Positions 15,017 through 23,985 of a stretch of 64,000 nucleotides of DNA are shown here, piece by piece (positions within the stretch are counted from its first letter, which is position 1; each line of letters starts with the position of its first letter). The translations under genes were made by a program, and so were the position numbers. The DNA is from Microcaldota archaeon (GTDB lineage: Archaea; Micrarchaeota; Micrarchaeia; Micrarchaeales; Micrarchaeaceae), in contig JAGWHO010000001.1 in assembly GCA_028866715.1 (NCBI GenBank), forward strand, positions 1-64,000. The letters are read 5' to 3'. The notes under the pieces are model-generated. The model was not told where the DNA came from and did no database searches. It was given only the letters and a program-made list of their open reading frames with translations.

Positions 15017-15532
15017 GTGGTCGATGAACAAGAAGATGTGCATAACGAAGATAGCGCCGAAAATCAGGACGATAAATTAAAAGAGATGAGAGAGCAGCTA
15101 CTGAGACTGGCGGCAGAGTTCGACAACTACAAGAAGAGGACAAGATCCGAGGTTGAGAATGCCTCGATGATGGGCAGGGCAGGCATGGCAAAGGAGCTGC
15201 TTCCGATAATCGATGAGTTTGAATTGGCGCTCATCGCTGCTGGCAGGTCTGATGACAAGGTTCTCGCCAAGGGCATTGAGATGCTCTACTCCAATCTAAT
15301 TGACGTGATGAAGAGGAACGGGTTGACCGTTATGCACACTGACGGAAAATTCGATCCGTACAGGCACGAGATTGTGATGGTGAAAGAAGAAGGGGCGAAA
15401 GAGGACGGAACGATACTCGAGGTAATGAAAAAGGGTTACATGTTCAGGGACATGATGCTCAGGCCTGCGTCTGTCGTGATCGCGAAGAGCCTTCCCGTGA
15501 TGAAAGATGATGAAGGTAAAGATGGCAATTAA
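15017..15532 (+). CDS. grpE: GrpE nucleotide-exchange factor
   Basis: GrpE releases ADP from DnaK. The long N-terminal helix leads into LAAEFDNYKKRTRSE, then LPIIDEFELAL and the C-terminal beta domain with DPYRHEIVMVKEE and GYMFRDMMLRPASVVIA, all hallmarks. I start at GTG 15017 (171 aa), which follows an AGAGGTGAT ribosome-binding site formed by the end of the HTH gene. No membrane or signal segment is present. The Hsp70 set in archaea was acquired from bacteria (established). Confidence 0.93.
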   Translation: MVDEQEDVHNEDSAENQDDKLKEMREQLLRLAAEFDNYKKRTRSEVENASMMGRAGMAKELLPIIDEFELALIAAGRSDDKVLAKGIEMLYSNLIDVMKRNGLTVMHTDGKFDPYRHEIVMVKEEGAKEDGTILEVMKKGYMFRDMMLRPASVVIAKSLPVMKDDEGKDGN

Positions 15533-15544
15533 TAGGTGAAACAA

Positions 15545-17392
15545 ATGGCAAAGATAATTGGAATTGATTTAGGGACATCGAATTCAGCTGCCGCAGTATT
15601 GGAAGGCGGCAGGCCTGTTCTGATACCGAGCAGCGAAGGGGCCTCGCTCTACGGCAAGGCCTTCCCGAGCTTCGTTGCATTCACAAAGGACGGACAGAGG
15701 CTGGTAGGGGAGCCAGCAAAGAGGCAGGCGGTCGCAAACCCTGAAGGTACTGTATTCGCATTCAAGCGAAAGATGGGAACGGACTTCAAGTACAAGGTAT
15801 TCGGAAAGGACTACACACCGCAGGAGCTTTCAGCCATTCTCTTGCAGAAGATAAAGCACGATGCAGAGGCGTTCTTGGGCGAGGAGGTGAAGAAGGCCGT
15901 GATAACAGTTCCGGCTTATTTCAACGACAATCAGAGGCAAGCGACGAAAGATGCCGGCCAGATAGCCGGCCTTGAGGTAGTGAGACTTGTCAACGAGCCA
16001 ACTGCCGCAAGCCTTGCCTACGGGCTTGACAAGGCAGGAAAGGAGATGAAGATACTTGTATACGATCTAGGAGGCGGAACCCTTGACGTAACGATCATGG
16101 ACTTCGGCAACGGCGTCTTCGAGGTAAAGTCGACAAGCGGAGACACGCAGCTTGGAGGCACAGACATGGACAATGCGATAGTGGATTTCCTCGCAAGCGA
16201 GGTGAAGAACAGCACTGGCGTAGATGTGTCAAAGAGCCTGCAGGCAATGCAGAGGCTTAGGGAAGCAGGCGAAAAGGCGAAGATAGAGCTTTCGACAGTC
16301 ATTACAACAGAGATAAACCTGCCGTTCCTTGCTCAAGACGCGAAGGGCCAGCCGGTGAACTTCACGTACTCGTTCACAAGGGCTAAGCTCGAAAGCCTGG
16401 TAATAAAGATAATAGAGAGGTCTGCGAAGCCAGTGATGCAGGCGCTGCAGGACGCAAAGATGGAGCCTGCAGGAGTGGACAAGATAATACTGGTTGGAGG
16501 ACCCACGAGAATGCCGATAGTGCAAAGATATGTGGAACAGCTTCTTGGCAAGAAGATAGAAAGAGGGGTAGACCCGATGGAGGCAGTTGCGCTCGGAGCG
16601 GCAATACAGGCAGGCGTGCTTACCGGCGAGGTGAAGGACATAGTCCTTCTTGACGTCACTCCGTTGTCACTGAGCATAGAGACGCTTGGGGGAGTCGCTA
16701 CAAAGCTCATTGACAGGAACACAACAATACCTGTAAAGAAATCACAGGTATTCACAACTGCGGAGAGCAACCAGACAACAGTTGACATACACATAGTGCA
16801 GGGCGAAAGAGCTCTTGCGAAGGACAACGTCGATCTTGGAAGGTTCCAGCTTACAGGCATACCGCCCTCGCCAAGGGGCATGCCGCAGATAGAGGTCACG
16901 TTCGACATAGACTCAAACGGCATATTGCACGTAACGGCGAAGGACAAAGCAACAGGTAAGTCGCAAAGCATGGACATAGTCGCTCCGAACAAGATGAGCA
17001 AAGACGATATAGACAAGAAGGTCCAGGACGCGCAGCAGTATGAAGAGGAGGACAAGAAGATAAGGGAACAGATAGAGACGAAGAACAGCGCAGAGTCGCT
17101 TGTCTATACGGTTGAGAAGACCCTTGATGAGTACAAGGACAAGGTGCCGAAAGAGATACAGGACCAGATAAACTCTGCAAAGGCAGAGCTCCAGGAGGCG
17201 CTGAAGACAGATGATTACGACAAGATAAAGGAAAAGATGGACGCGCTCGCGAAGAAACTGCAGGAGATAGGGACCAGCATGTACAAAGATGCTGGAGCAG
17301 CGGGGCAACCCGGCCAAGAGCAAGGCCCAACAGACCAGCAGCAGGGCCCGTCTGACCCGAATGCTACAGATGCCGACTTCAAGGTGAAGTAG
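15545..17392 (+). CDS. dnaK: DnaK (Hsp70) chaperone
   Basis: This ATP-dependent folding chaperone has 615 aa. The nucleotide-binding domain opens [19 protein letters not shown], with [33 protein letters not shown] and [13 protein letters not shown]. The substrate domain has [13 protein letters not shown] and a helical lid from about 495. The C-terminal tail is Gln/Pro/Gly-rich. An AGGTGA ribosome site precedes ATG 15545. The cluster order grpE-dnaK-dnaJ is intact. Confidence 0.97.
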   Translation: MAKIIGIDLGTSNSAAAVLEGGRPVLIPSSEGASLYGKAFPSFVAFTKDGQRLVGEPAKRQAVANPEGTVFAFKRKMGTDFKYKVFGKDYTPQELSAILLQKIKHDAEAFLGEEVKKAVITVPAYFNDNQRQATKDAGQIAGLEVVRLVNEPTAASLAYGLDKAGKEMKILVYDLGGGTLDVTIMDFGNGVFEVKSTSGDTQLGGTDMDNAIVDFLASEVKNSTGVDVSKSLQAMQRLREAGEKAKIELSTVITTEINLPFLAQDAKGQPVNFTYSFTRAKLESLVIKIIERSAKPVMQALQDAKMEPAGVDKIILVGGPTRMPIVQRYVEQLLGKKIERGVDPMEAVALGAAIQAGVLTGEVKDIVLLDVTPLSLSIETLGGVATKLIDRNTTIPVKKSQVFTTAESNQTTVDIHIVQGERALAKDNVDLGRFQLTGIPPSPRGMPQIEVTFDIDSNGILHVTAKDKATGKSQSMDIVAPNKMSKDDIDKKVQDAQQYEEEDKKIREQIETKNSAESLVYTVEKTLDEYKDKVPKEIQDQINSAKAELQEALKTDDYDKIKEKMDALAKKLQEIGTSMYKDAGAAGQPGQEQGPTDQQQGPSDPNATDADFKVK

Positions 17393-17396
17393 TCAG

Positions 17397-18503
17397 ATGG
17401 GAAAGGATTACTACGAAACATTGGGGGTAGCCAAGACGGCAAGCCAGGACGAGATAAAGAGAGCGTACAGAAAGCTGGCGATGCAGTACCATCCGGACAA
17501 GAACAAGGACAAGTCAGCAGAAGAGAAGTTCAAGGAGATAAACGAGGCGTACGCGGTTCTTGGTGACGAAGACAAGCGCAAGCAGTACGACACATACGGG
17601 CCTGACGCCTTCAGCCAGAGGTTCTCACAAGAGGATATATTCAGGGGAGCGAACTTCGAGGATATATTCAGGAGCATGGGCTTCAACTTCGGCGGCTTCG
17701 GCTCCGACGACATATTCGGCAGCATGTTCGGGTTCAATCAGCAGAGAGGCGACTTCGGAAACGATATACTCGCCAATGTCGGCGTTTCGCTTGCTGACGC
17801 AGCACACGGCTCGACAAAAACGGTATCTGTGAGGCACATAAAGGAGTGCGACAAGTGCAGGGGTTCTGGTGCAGAGCCAGGATCGAGGGTACTGAAATGT
17901 GACACGTGCAAAGGTTCAGGCCAGATGAGGCAGACCGCAAGGACGCCGTTCGGAGTCATACAGACTGTAACAACGTGCAACAGATGCAGAGGCTCGGGTA
18001 AGACGTTTGAGAAGCAGTGTAAAACATGCAACGGCCATGGCGCGATACAGAAAGAGGAGAGGATCGATGTTGATATCCCGAAGGGGGTAAGCACCGGCAT
18101 GAGGCTGAGGCTGAACGGCATGGGCGATTACGGCAAGGACAGGACCGGCGACCTTTACATAGACATAGAGGTCAAAGAGGACAGCAAGTTCGAGAGGCAC
18201 GGCGATGATTTGCATGCGGATCTCCACATACCGCTTCATGTCGCGCTCCTTGGAGGGGACGTCGATGCGCATACGCTTGACGGAAGCAAGAAGGTCCATG
18301 TTGAGGAGGGAGCGCAGAACAACAGCAAGATATACCTTACAGGCTCAGGCATACCGCACTTCAGGAGGAGCGGCACCGGAGATCTTGTCCTTAATGTTAT
18401 AGTTGATATACCAAAGCGCCTGACCCAAGAACAGAAGGAGCTTGTAAGGAAGCTAATTGGCTCCGATTCCGACGCCAAAAAAAGGAAGTTTGGCGTCTTC
18501 TAA
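17397..18503 (+). CDS. dnaJ: DnaJ (Hsp40) co-chaperone, type I
   Basis: DnaJ stimulates DnaK ATPase and delivers substrates. It has a J domain with the catalytic HPD in YHPDKNKD, and a Gly/Phe-rich linker (about 80-115). Four CxxCxGxG-type zinc repeats follow ([32 protein letters not shown]), and then the client-binding C-terminal domains. Length 368 aa is complete. The end, KKRKFGVF, overlaps the stop of a convergent gene by four bases. A decayed copy of the last 15 or so codons lies at about 19030-19078. Confidence 0.96.
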   Translation: MGKDYYETLGVAKTASQDEIKRAYRKLAMQYHPDKNKDKSAEEKFKEINEAYAVLGDEDKRKQYDTYGPDAFSQRFSQEDIFRGANFEDIFRSMGFNFGGFGSDDIFGSMFGFNQQRGDFGNDILANVGVSLADAAHGSTKTVSVRHIKECDKCRGSGAEPGSRVLKCDTCKGSGQMRQTARTPFGVIQTVTTCNRCRGSGKTFEKQCKTCNGHGAIQKEERIDVDIPKGVSTGMRLRLNGMGDYGKDRTGDLYIDIEVKEDSKFERHGDDLHADLHIPLHVALLGGDVDAHTLDGSKKVHVEEGAQNNSKIYLTGSGIPHFRRSGTGDLVLNVIVDIPKRLTQEQKELVRKLIGSDSDAKKRKFGVF

Positions 18504-18964
18504 TCGTTCTTTCTTTTCGCGCGCATGTCCAGATAGATGCCAAGCAGTGTTGTGCCCACAATCACAACGATACCGATTGCGACACCTTCTGCTGTGCCGA
18601 TGCCAGTGCTGCTTTGCGCATGCTGGCCAGCTGCGCTCAATGTCTGGTTGATTATCGCACGCGTAGCATTTGTTGCTATGTTCTGCGCATGCGCCACATT
18701 GTTTGAAAGTGTCGTTGCTATATATCCTAAAGCGCCGGTCATAGCTGCGCCTGCAGTTGCAGCGGCAGCTGAGAATTTTGTAACCCAGGATGTCGCTTTC
18801 TTTTCTGTTGTGCGGTCTTCGCTCTTCTCTATGCCCTTGGCGGCGTCGTTGGTTGCTTTCCTTAGCGTGATGTCCTTTGGAATGTCGATACGTTTCTCAG
18901 AAGTGCTGTCGCTTGCCTTTGTCTTGTTTATATTCTCGTCATCAAAATTAACAGTAGGCGCCAT
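18500..18964 (-). CDS. Two-helix membrane protein of unknown function
   Basis: The 154-residue product has a soluble charged N-terminal part (about 1-60), a small-residue-rich hydrophobic segment ([21 protein letters not shown], about 69-89) and a second helix ([19 protein letters not shown], about 128-146). A basic KRKND tail follows. I recognise no family. It converges on dnaJ with a four-base overlap of stops. Coding is supported by the clean hydrophobic profile and ATG start. Confidence 0.65.
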   Translation of the reverse strand: MAPTVNFDDENINKTKASDSTSEKRIDIPKDITLRKATNDAAKGIEKSEDRTTEKKATSWVTKFSAAAATAGAAMTGALGYIATTLSNNVAHAQNIATNATRAIINQTLSAAGQHAQSSTGIGTAEGVAIGIVVIVGTTLLGIYLDMRAKRKND

Positions 18965-19252
18965 CTGACCACACCGATTTCTCTAGTTCTCATAATATAT
19001 AAAGGTAGCGAATTGAGGGGTTAGTAAAGGCCTTACCGGAGCCGATTCTGACGATAAGAAAAGAAAGTTTGGGCCTTCCAACCACAATTTCCAAAGACTT
19101 AAATATTACCTTAATAGGATAGACGCCTGATAGGCATGCAAAATGCAGCTATATCCGTGCATTACAACAATCTCAACTTTAATGGCTGTTCGCCTGAGCT
19201 GCAGGCCCTTTAAACGAGGGCACCACGACGTTCGTGGTAAAAGCGGCAACGG
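18965..19252. other. Intergenic region: dnaJ remnant, hairpins, possible micro-ORF
   Basis: About 19034-19075 would translate LTGADSDDKKRKFGPSN, close to the DnaJ C terminus ([16 protein letters not shown]), so it is a broken duplicate. A TATA-like CTTAAATATTA at 19099-19109 precedes ATG 19136, which opens a 25-codon frame ending at 19213. Inverted repeats GCCTGATAGGC, GCCTGAGCTGCAGGC and CCACGA-CGT-TCGTGG follow. The last lies just beyond the aCPSF1 stop and could end that message. A small RNA is as possible as a micro-protein. Confidence 0.45.
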
Positions 19253-21220
19253 TTATTTCAGCCTTATTGAATCTAGGTTCATAGGCGCCCTTGCGTCGCA
19301 GTGAAGGGCTCTTCCCATGGACCTTGCAAGATCCTCGCACTTAGATTCCTCGCCGTGCATCGTGAAGATGCTCTTCGGCCTAGGTCTTAGATTCTCGACG
19401 AAGCTCATGAGCTGCCTGCGGTCGCTGTGGCCTGAGAACCCACCAACGGACTTGACGCCGAGGTTGCACTGTATGGGCACAAGCTTGCCGTTCTCGTCCG
19501 GCAGCGGCACCTCCTTCACTCCGTTCTGTATCTTCCTGCCCAACGAGTTGGCGGAATTGTAACCTACGAATATGATCGTGTTCTTCGGATCGTCTGCGAG
19601 CCTCTTGAAGTACTCGACGCTTGTCCCTCCGTTCATCATTCCTCCGCTTGCGAGGATGATAGATGGACCCTTCTCGAAGACCTCTTCCCTTTCTCCCTTT
19701 ATCACTTCGAATATCTCGCTCTCGAACGGACTCCTGTTGTTGAGTATTCTGTGCCTGAGGCTCTCCTTCAGGTATTCCGGGTATGCTGTGTGGATTGCGC
19801 TTGCTTCCAGAAGCATGCCGTCAAGATATACAGGCACGTCGAGCTTGTACGGGCCTGGCTGCGTCATATAGCTTTCAAGCACGAGCTGCAGTTCCTGGCT
19901 CCTTCCAACTGAGAAGAGAGGCACTATGACCTTCCCTCCGTTTGTTATTGTTCTTCTCACGGTTTCCATGAGCTCCCTCTCAGCTTCCTGCCTGTTCTGG
20001 CTTATGTCGCCAGGCGCGCCGTTGGTGCTCTCTATGAAAAGGGAATCGATTCTAGGGTACTTGGTGTTTGCCGGGTCATACAATCTTGTGAACCCGTATT
20101 TCATGTCACCAGTATGGACGATGTTGTACATGCCCTCCCCCACGTGCAGGTGAACGGTAGCGCTTCCGAGTATGTGGCCGGCGTTGTGGTACGTCAGCTT
20201 CAATTCGTCGGTTATGTTCGTTACCTCATCGTAATTTCTCGGGATCATATGCATGAGCATCTTCTTGACGTCCTTTTCTCCGTATAGGGGGGTGCCTCCG
20301 CTCCTCTGCACCAGTTTCATGTAATCGTTGAGCACCAGGGCTGCAAGATCCCTTGTAGGGGTCGTGCAGTACACAGGCCCGTTGTAACCGAACTTGAACA
20401 GATATGGCACAAAGCCTATGTGGTCCATGTGCGCGTGCGTTATTATCACTGCGTCAAGCTCGTTTATCGAGAGGTTGGCGCTGTCAAGATACGGGAACGC
20501 CTTGTTGGTGTCGGAGCCGTTGTTCGCGTCAAAGCCCTTTATCGAAGGCTCAGGGCTCAGGCCGCAGTCTAGTATTACCTTTGAGTTCGGGGTCTCAAGA
20601 AGAAGGCTGCTTCTTCCTACCTCCTTGAAACCGCCAAGAGCCGTTGCCTTGAGCCACTCGCTCTTGGTTATGACCTTGTTGATGTCCTTGCCCACGCTCG
20701 TCAGGAACTTCTTCCTGAACTCCGACTCGTTGAACATCAGCTGCCTTATTCCTGATATCGTGTTGCTGCTCATCGTAGGGGTACGCAGCACCTTAGGCGT
20801 CCAGCAGGTTTCCATCGCAATGCTCTTAAGCGTGGAGCCGCTCTTGCCTATCACAAGGCCTGGCTTGAGCGCCTCTATGTACACTTCGGAGAATTCAGGG
20901 ACAAATTTTATGTTGCCTACGCCTGCCTCAGGAGGTATTAGCTGCTTTATGGTCTCCAGCGCCTTCTCTGGGGCCATCAGGGAGCCCTGGTCGCTCCTTA
21001 TGATCAGCTTTTTCTTTATTGAAGATGCGATATTCCTTATTACCGAGTCGTCTTTGTAAAGCGCCTTGGCGTTCTTGAGGTATATCACAATGTCCGGGCC
21101 CTCGAACTCCGCCTTTATGAAGTCGGATTCCGGCGGCAGCATAGTCTCTATGCGCCTGAAAAGCTCGTCTGCCTGCTCCTTGCTCTTGTGTTCTCTAGTT
21201 TCTACTGGTCTATCTTCCAA
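19253..21220 (-). CDS. aCPSF1/FttA, KH-domain beta-CASP ribonuclease
   Basis: This archaeal CPSF73 homologue, also called FttA, cuts nascent RNA and terminates transcription. Domains in 655 aa are two N-terminal KH domains (about 15-155, with the KH loop GLVIGKSGSTLKSIA), and a metallo-beta-lactamase core with HAHMDH. The inserted beta-CASP domain includes the IESTNGAPGD segment, VPLFSVGRSQELQ and ILASGGMMNGG. The closing motifs are FSGHSDRRQL and FTMHGE. All catalytic ligands are visible. It is a single gene with its own promoter before 21220. Confidence 0.96.
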   Translation of the reverse strand: MEDRPVETREHKSKEQADELFRRIETMLPPESDFIKAEFEGPDIVIYLKNAKALYKDDSVIRNIASSIKKKLIIRSDQGSLMAPEKALETIKQLIPPEAGVGNIKFVPEFSEVYIEALKPGLVIGKSGSTLKSIAMETCWTPKVLRTPTMSSNTISGIRQLMFNESEFRKKFLTSVGKDINKVITKSEWLKATALGGFKEVGRSSLLLETPNSKVILDCGLSPEPSIKGFDANNGSDTNKAFPYLDSANLSINELDAVIITHAHMDHIGFVPYLFKFGYNGPVYCTTPTRDLAALVLNDYMKLVQRSGGTPLYGEKDVKKMLMHMIPRNYDEVTNITDELKLTYHNAGHILGSATVHLHVGEGMYNIVHTGDMKYGFTRLYDPANTKYPRIDSLFIESTNGAPGDISQNRQEAERELMETVRRTITNGGKVIVPLFSVGRSQELQLVLESYMTQPGPYKLDVPVYLDGMLLEASAIHTAYPEYLKESLRHRILNNRSPFESEIFEVIKGEREEVFEKGPSIILASGGMMNGGTSVEYFKRLADDPKNTIIFVGYNSANSLGRKIQNGVKEVPLPDENGKLVPIQCNLGVKSVGGFSGHSDRRQLMSFVENLRPRPKSIFTMHGEESKCEDLARSMGRALHCDARAPMNLDSIRLK

Positions 21221-21275
21221 AAAATCACTGATTCATCCACTGGTCGTCCAAAAGGATAATAAAAATATTAGGCAA

Positions 21276-21917
21276 TTATTTCGCTGCTAGGATCTTCTCT
21301 AGATCCTTCTCGTTGTATTCGGTATAACCTGCCTTTGTTATGGTTGCGATGGTCATGCCGTTGCCTGTTGCCGAGTCCCTTTTCATAGCGAGCTGCAACG
21401 CCCTTGCCACGCCCCTGACAGCTTCCTTGGTCGTTATGCCCTTCTTGTACATGTCTTCAAGGTAACCCAGTGCCACATACGAGCCGCTGCCGCTTGCCGT
21501 GAACCTTGACTGCTCTGCGGATCCGCCGAACGGGTCCAGATCGAACAGTTGAGGCACATCGCCGTCAAGCCCTGTTACTATAAGCTCCACATAGAACGGG
21601 AATCCCTTGTTCTGCTGGAGTATTATCGCCATGAGCGACGCAGCAGATCTTGGCGAGAGAGGCCTTCCCTCGTTCATCTTGTAAACTTCATTTTGCGCCT
21701 TTATTATCCTGATAAGCTCCTGCGCATCTCCGACGCCTCCTGCTATGGTCATTGCCAGGTTGTTGTCAATCTTGAATACCTTTCTCGCCTCCGTGTGCGC
21801 TATGAACGAGCCTGCTGTTGCCCTCGTATCCGCGCCAACCACGACACCGTCGCTGCATATCAGCGCCATGGTAGTCGTTCCAGTAGCCAACTTCTTAGGT
21901 AACTCTTTTCCGTCCAT
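21276..21917 (-). CDS. psmB: Proteasome beta subunit
   Basis: Catalytic subunit of the archaeal 20S proteasome. A short propeptide (MDGKELPKKLATG) precedes the catalytic Thr of TTTMALICSDGVVVGADTRAT; self-cleavage should occur between Gly13 and Thr14. The Asp of GADTRAT and the Lys in EARKVFKI complete the active site. Length 213 aa is typical. No alpha subunit is in the window. Confidence 0.95.
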   Translation of the reverse strand: MDGKELPKKLATGTTTMALICSDGVVVGADTRATAGSFIAHTEARKVFKIDNNLAMTIAGGVGDAQELIRIIKAQNEVYKMNEGRPLSPRSAASLMAIILQQNKGFPFYVELIVTGLDGDVPQLFDLDPFGGSAEQSRFTASGSGSYVALGYLEDMYKKGITTKEAVRGVARALQLAMKRDSATGNGMTIATITKAGYTEYNEKDLEKILAAK

Positions 21918-22091
21918 TTTATTACACCCAAATTAACGTGATTATTCCTACCTTATGCTTGTCTTGCATAGATAGATACGGCCAAAATGAATTGTGCCGC
22001 CACCAAAGGTCATCTCTTCAAGGCCGCTTTTATGATAAGATGAAAAACAAAAACGCAATAATACCTTTGAACACATATCTATAAAAGGGTT

Positions 22092-22126
22092 GCTTTCGCG
22101 GAAAGCGAGCGCGCGAACGCGCGCTC
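22092..22126 (-). terminator. Double hairpin at the end of the TRAM gene
   Basis: Two adjacent stem-loops lie here: GCTTTC-GCG-GAAAGC at 22092-22106, and a 9-bp GAGCGCGCG/CGCGCGCTC stem at 22107-22126. The second includes part of the TRAM stop codon. On the minus strand the hairpins are followed within ten bases by a short T run (AACCCTTTTAT). They probably protect or define the 3' end of the TRAM message. Confidence 0.6.
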
Positions 22127-22370
22127 AATTGAAGTCAAGCATCGACCCAGAACCGATGAACTGATGCTTCGCCTCTTTCAGCTCCGCGTACGCGAAGGTT
22201 CGGTACACCTTCGTGACCTTGACCCTGTAAACGTTGCCTATTCTCGTCTTTGCGTTTCTCACAAAGACAACGAACCTACCAACGTGGCCAATGCCCTCGC
22301 CGCGCGCGCCCTTCGCGTCTATCTTCATGTCGTACACTGTGCCCTCTTCTACACTTGCTATGTCCACCAT
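22125..22370 (-). CDS. TRAM-domain RNA-binding protein
   Basis: This 81-residue stand-alone TRAM (OB-fold) protein has GTVYDMKIDAKGARGEGIGHVGRFVVFVRNA and VKVTKVYRTFAYAEL, the standard five-strand pattern. Archaeal TRAM proteins act as RNA chaperones, including at low temperature (established for methanogens). The gene stands alone between psmB and tfb on the same strand and carries strong hairpins at its 3' end, which fits a short abundant message. Confidence 0.88.
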   Translation of the reverse strand: MVDIASVEEGTVYDMKIDAKGARGEGIGHVGRFVVFVRNAKTRIGNVYRVKVTKVYRTFAYAELKEAKHQFIGSGSMLDFN

Positions 22371-22633
22371 TTCTCTCGCCCTATTATCGCAATTTTTCTC
22401 TTCCCGAAACGCTTTCGCGTCCCTAATGATGCTGCACTACTGCAACACCATCCACCGTACCCAATAAGTAATGACAATGATACCTTCTTAAAGCTACTCT
22501 ACTAACTTTCGCAAGTTAGACAATTATCAAACATAAAACAAGGTATTTATATAAAAATAAAATTTGACGCCGATTTTTCCTGTAACGGAAAAATGCAAAA
22601 TGTGTGCGGCGAATCAACGCCGCACCAAACCGA
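22371..22633. other. Intergenic region between tfb and TRAM genes
   Basis: I see no gene. A TATA-like TTATATAAAAATAAAA stretch at 22550-22565 and the following T-rich bases could hold the end of the tfb message and the TRAM promoter region. A CGCCG...CGGCG stretch at 22567-22624 (GACGCCGATTTT and GAATCAACGCCGCA) shows no clean hairpin. It includes the short inverted pair TTTTTCCTGT/ACGGAAAAAT at about 22574-22592, a possible terminator for tfb. Confidence 0.4.
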
Positions 22634-23752
22634 TTACAGGTTGACGTCAATGTTGAGCTGTTCTTTCAGCTCCCTGTACCTGTTCCTGATCGTGACCTCT
22701 GTCACGCCTGCGACGTCGGCTACCTCCTTCTGGGTCCTTCTCTCGCCAGCAAGCGCGCCCGCGATGTACACAGCTGCGGCGCTGACTCCTGTCGGGCTCC
22801 TTCCGGATACGAGGCCCTTCTTCATTGCGTCTCTTAGAAGGTCAATTGCCTTCTCCTGCGCCTCGCCCGACAGCTTGAGCGCGTTGACGTATCTCGGGAC
22901 GTAGCTTATCGGGTCCGTGAGAGGGATCTTCAGGTTGAGCGCGTGGGATATTACCCTGTACGCCCTTCCTATCTCCTTCTTCGGCAGTCCTGAAATGCTT
23001 GAGATCTCATCTAGAGTTCTTGGCATTCCTGCCTGTCTGCATGAAGCGTATATTACTGCCTCGACTACAGTCTCGATCGGCCTTCCTCGTATGAGGTTGT
23101 TCTGCACGCACTTCCTGTACAGAAGCGCTGCGCTTTCGCGTATGTTGTCCGGCAGACCAAGGTAGCTCGCTACTCTGTTGAGCTCAGGCAGTGCAATCAG
23201 GTAGTTCCTTTCAGACGAGCTTGCAATGCTGGCCCTCTTGTGCCACTTCCTCATTCTGTAGAGCTGCGCCTGCCTCTTTGACGGTATCCTAACTCCGCGA
23301 ATGTCCTTGTTGTACAGGTCTATCTCTGTGACAAGACCCCTGTTGGGCTTGGTGTACTTTATTGATGCTCCTGTTCTTGCCCTTGCGTTCCTCTGATCGG
23401 CGTCGAATGCCCTCCATTCAGGGCCTGTATCCGTTATGTTCTCCTCTATCACGAGGCCGCAGTTGTTGCATACGAGCTCTCCCCTCTCGTTGTCGAATAT
23501 GAGATCTGTGCTACCGCAGCTCGAGCACTTCTTCACAGGCGCGTCGACCTTGGACGCGTCCACCGGGTGCTGCATGCCCACATGAGGCAGCGTTGGCGCA
23601 AGCTGGTCCTGCACCGAGAATGCGCTCCTTGGCCTGCCTCTCTTCTTTACTGAGACGTCGGCCACATTGAGCCTGTTGTCGCTAACGGTTATCTTCCTCA
23701 CCTTAGTTGCCTGAGGTGCCATCTTTGTCTTCTTAGAATTCTTTGTTGCCAT
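22634..23752 (-). CDS. tfb: Transcription initiation factor TFB
   Basis: TFB bridges TBP-DNA and RNA polymerase. A zinc ribbon with CSSC...CNNC lies at about 74-94, the B-reader/B-linker segment GPEWRAFDADQRNARARTGA comes next, and two cyclin repeats follow, with the closing helix-turn-helix TQKEVADVAGVTEVTIRNRYREL. The 372-aa protein has about 70 extra residues before the zinc ribbon. They are basic and include KKRGRPR, which resembles an AT-hook. The start is ATG 23752. A TATA-like TTTAAAAATA lies at 23803-23812 upstream. Confidence 0.95.
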   Translation of the reverse strand: MATKNSKKTKMAPQATKVRKITVSDNRLNVADVSVKKRGRPRSAFSVQDQLAPTLPHVGMQHPVDASKVDAPVKKCSSCGSTDLIFDNERGELVCNNCGLVIEENITDTGPEWRAFDADQRNARARTGASIKYTKPNRGLVTEIDLYNKDIRGVRIPSKRQAQLYRMRKWHKRASIASSSERNYLIALPELNRVASYLGLPDNIRESAALLYRKCVQNNLIRGRPIETVVEAVIYASCRQAGMPRTLDEISSISGLPKKEIGRAYRVISHALNLKIPLTDPISYVPRYVNALKLSGEAQEKAIDLLRDAMKKGLVSGRSPTGVSAAAVYIAGALAGERRTQKEVADVAGVTEVTIRNRYRELKEQLNIDVNL

Positions 23753-23933
23753 CGAAACCACGTTCTATTTTTGGGACTTTAGCGCAAAACGAATAGGGTT
23801 AATATTTTTAAACCTTGCCAAAATCAGATACTATTATTGTGAAAGATTAAATATATAAACCTTTCGGTGGGGCTATCGACGTAATCTGCGACGTCAAACT
23901 GCCTGAAACCGGCACCAAAGCCCTTTTAATGGT

Positions 23934-23975
23934 AGTGGCAGGCCGTAGCCCTCTTTCTGTTCTAGGCAGCATTCG
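23934..23975 (-). repeat. Displaced 3' end of the RNase P RNA gene (42-bp direct repeat)
   Basis: These 42 bases are identical to 25278-25319, which is the 3' terminus of the RNase P RNA gene including its CR-V segment. The copies flank a 1.3-kb insert carrying one ATPase gene. This is the pattern left when an element integrates at the 3' end of an RNA gene: the gene is rebuilt at one junction and the old 3' end is left at the other. This copy is the orphan end. Confidence 0.85.
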
Positions 23976-23985
23976 CCCGAATGCG

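Noticed and set aside
16333-17055. 240-codon antisense frame inside dnaK
   Set aside because: It is fully covered by an intact Hsp70 gene. Open antisense frames are expected from its codon usage.
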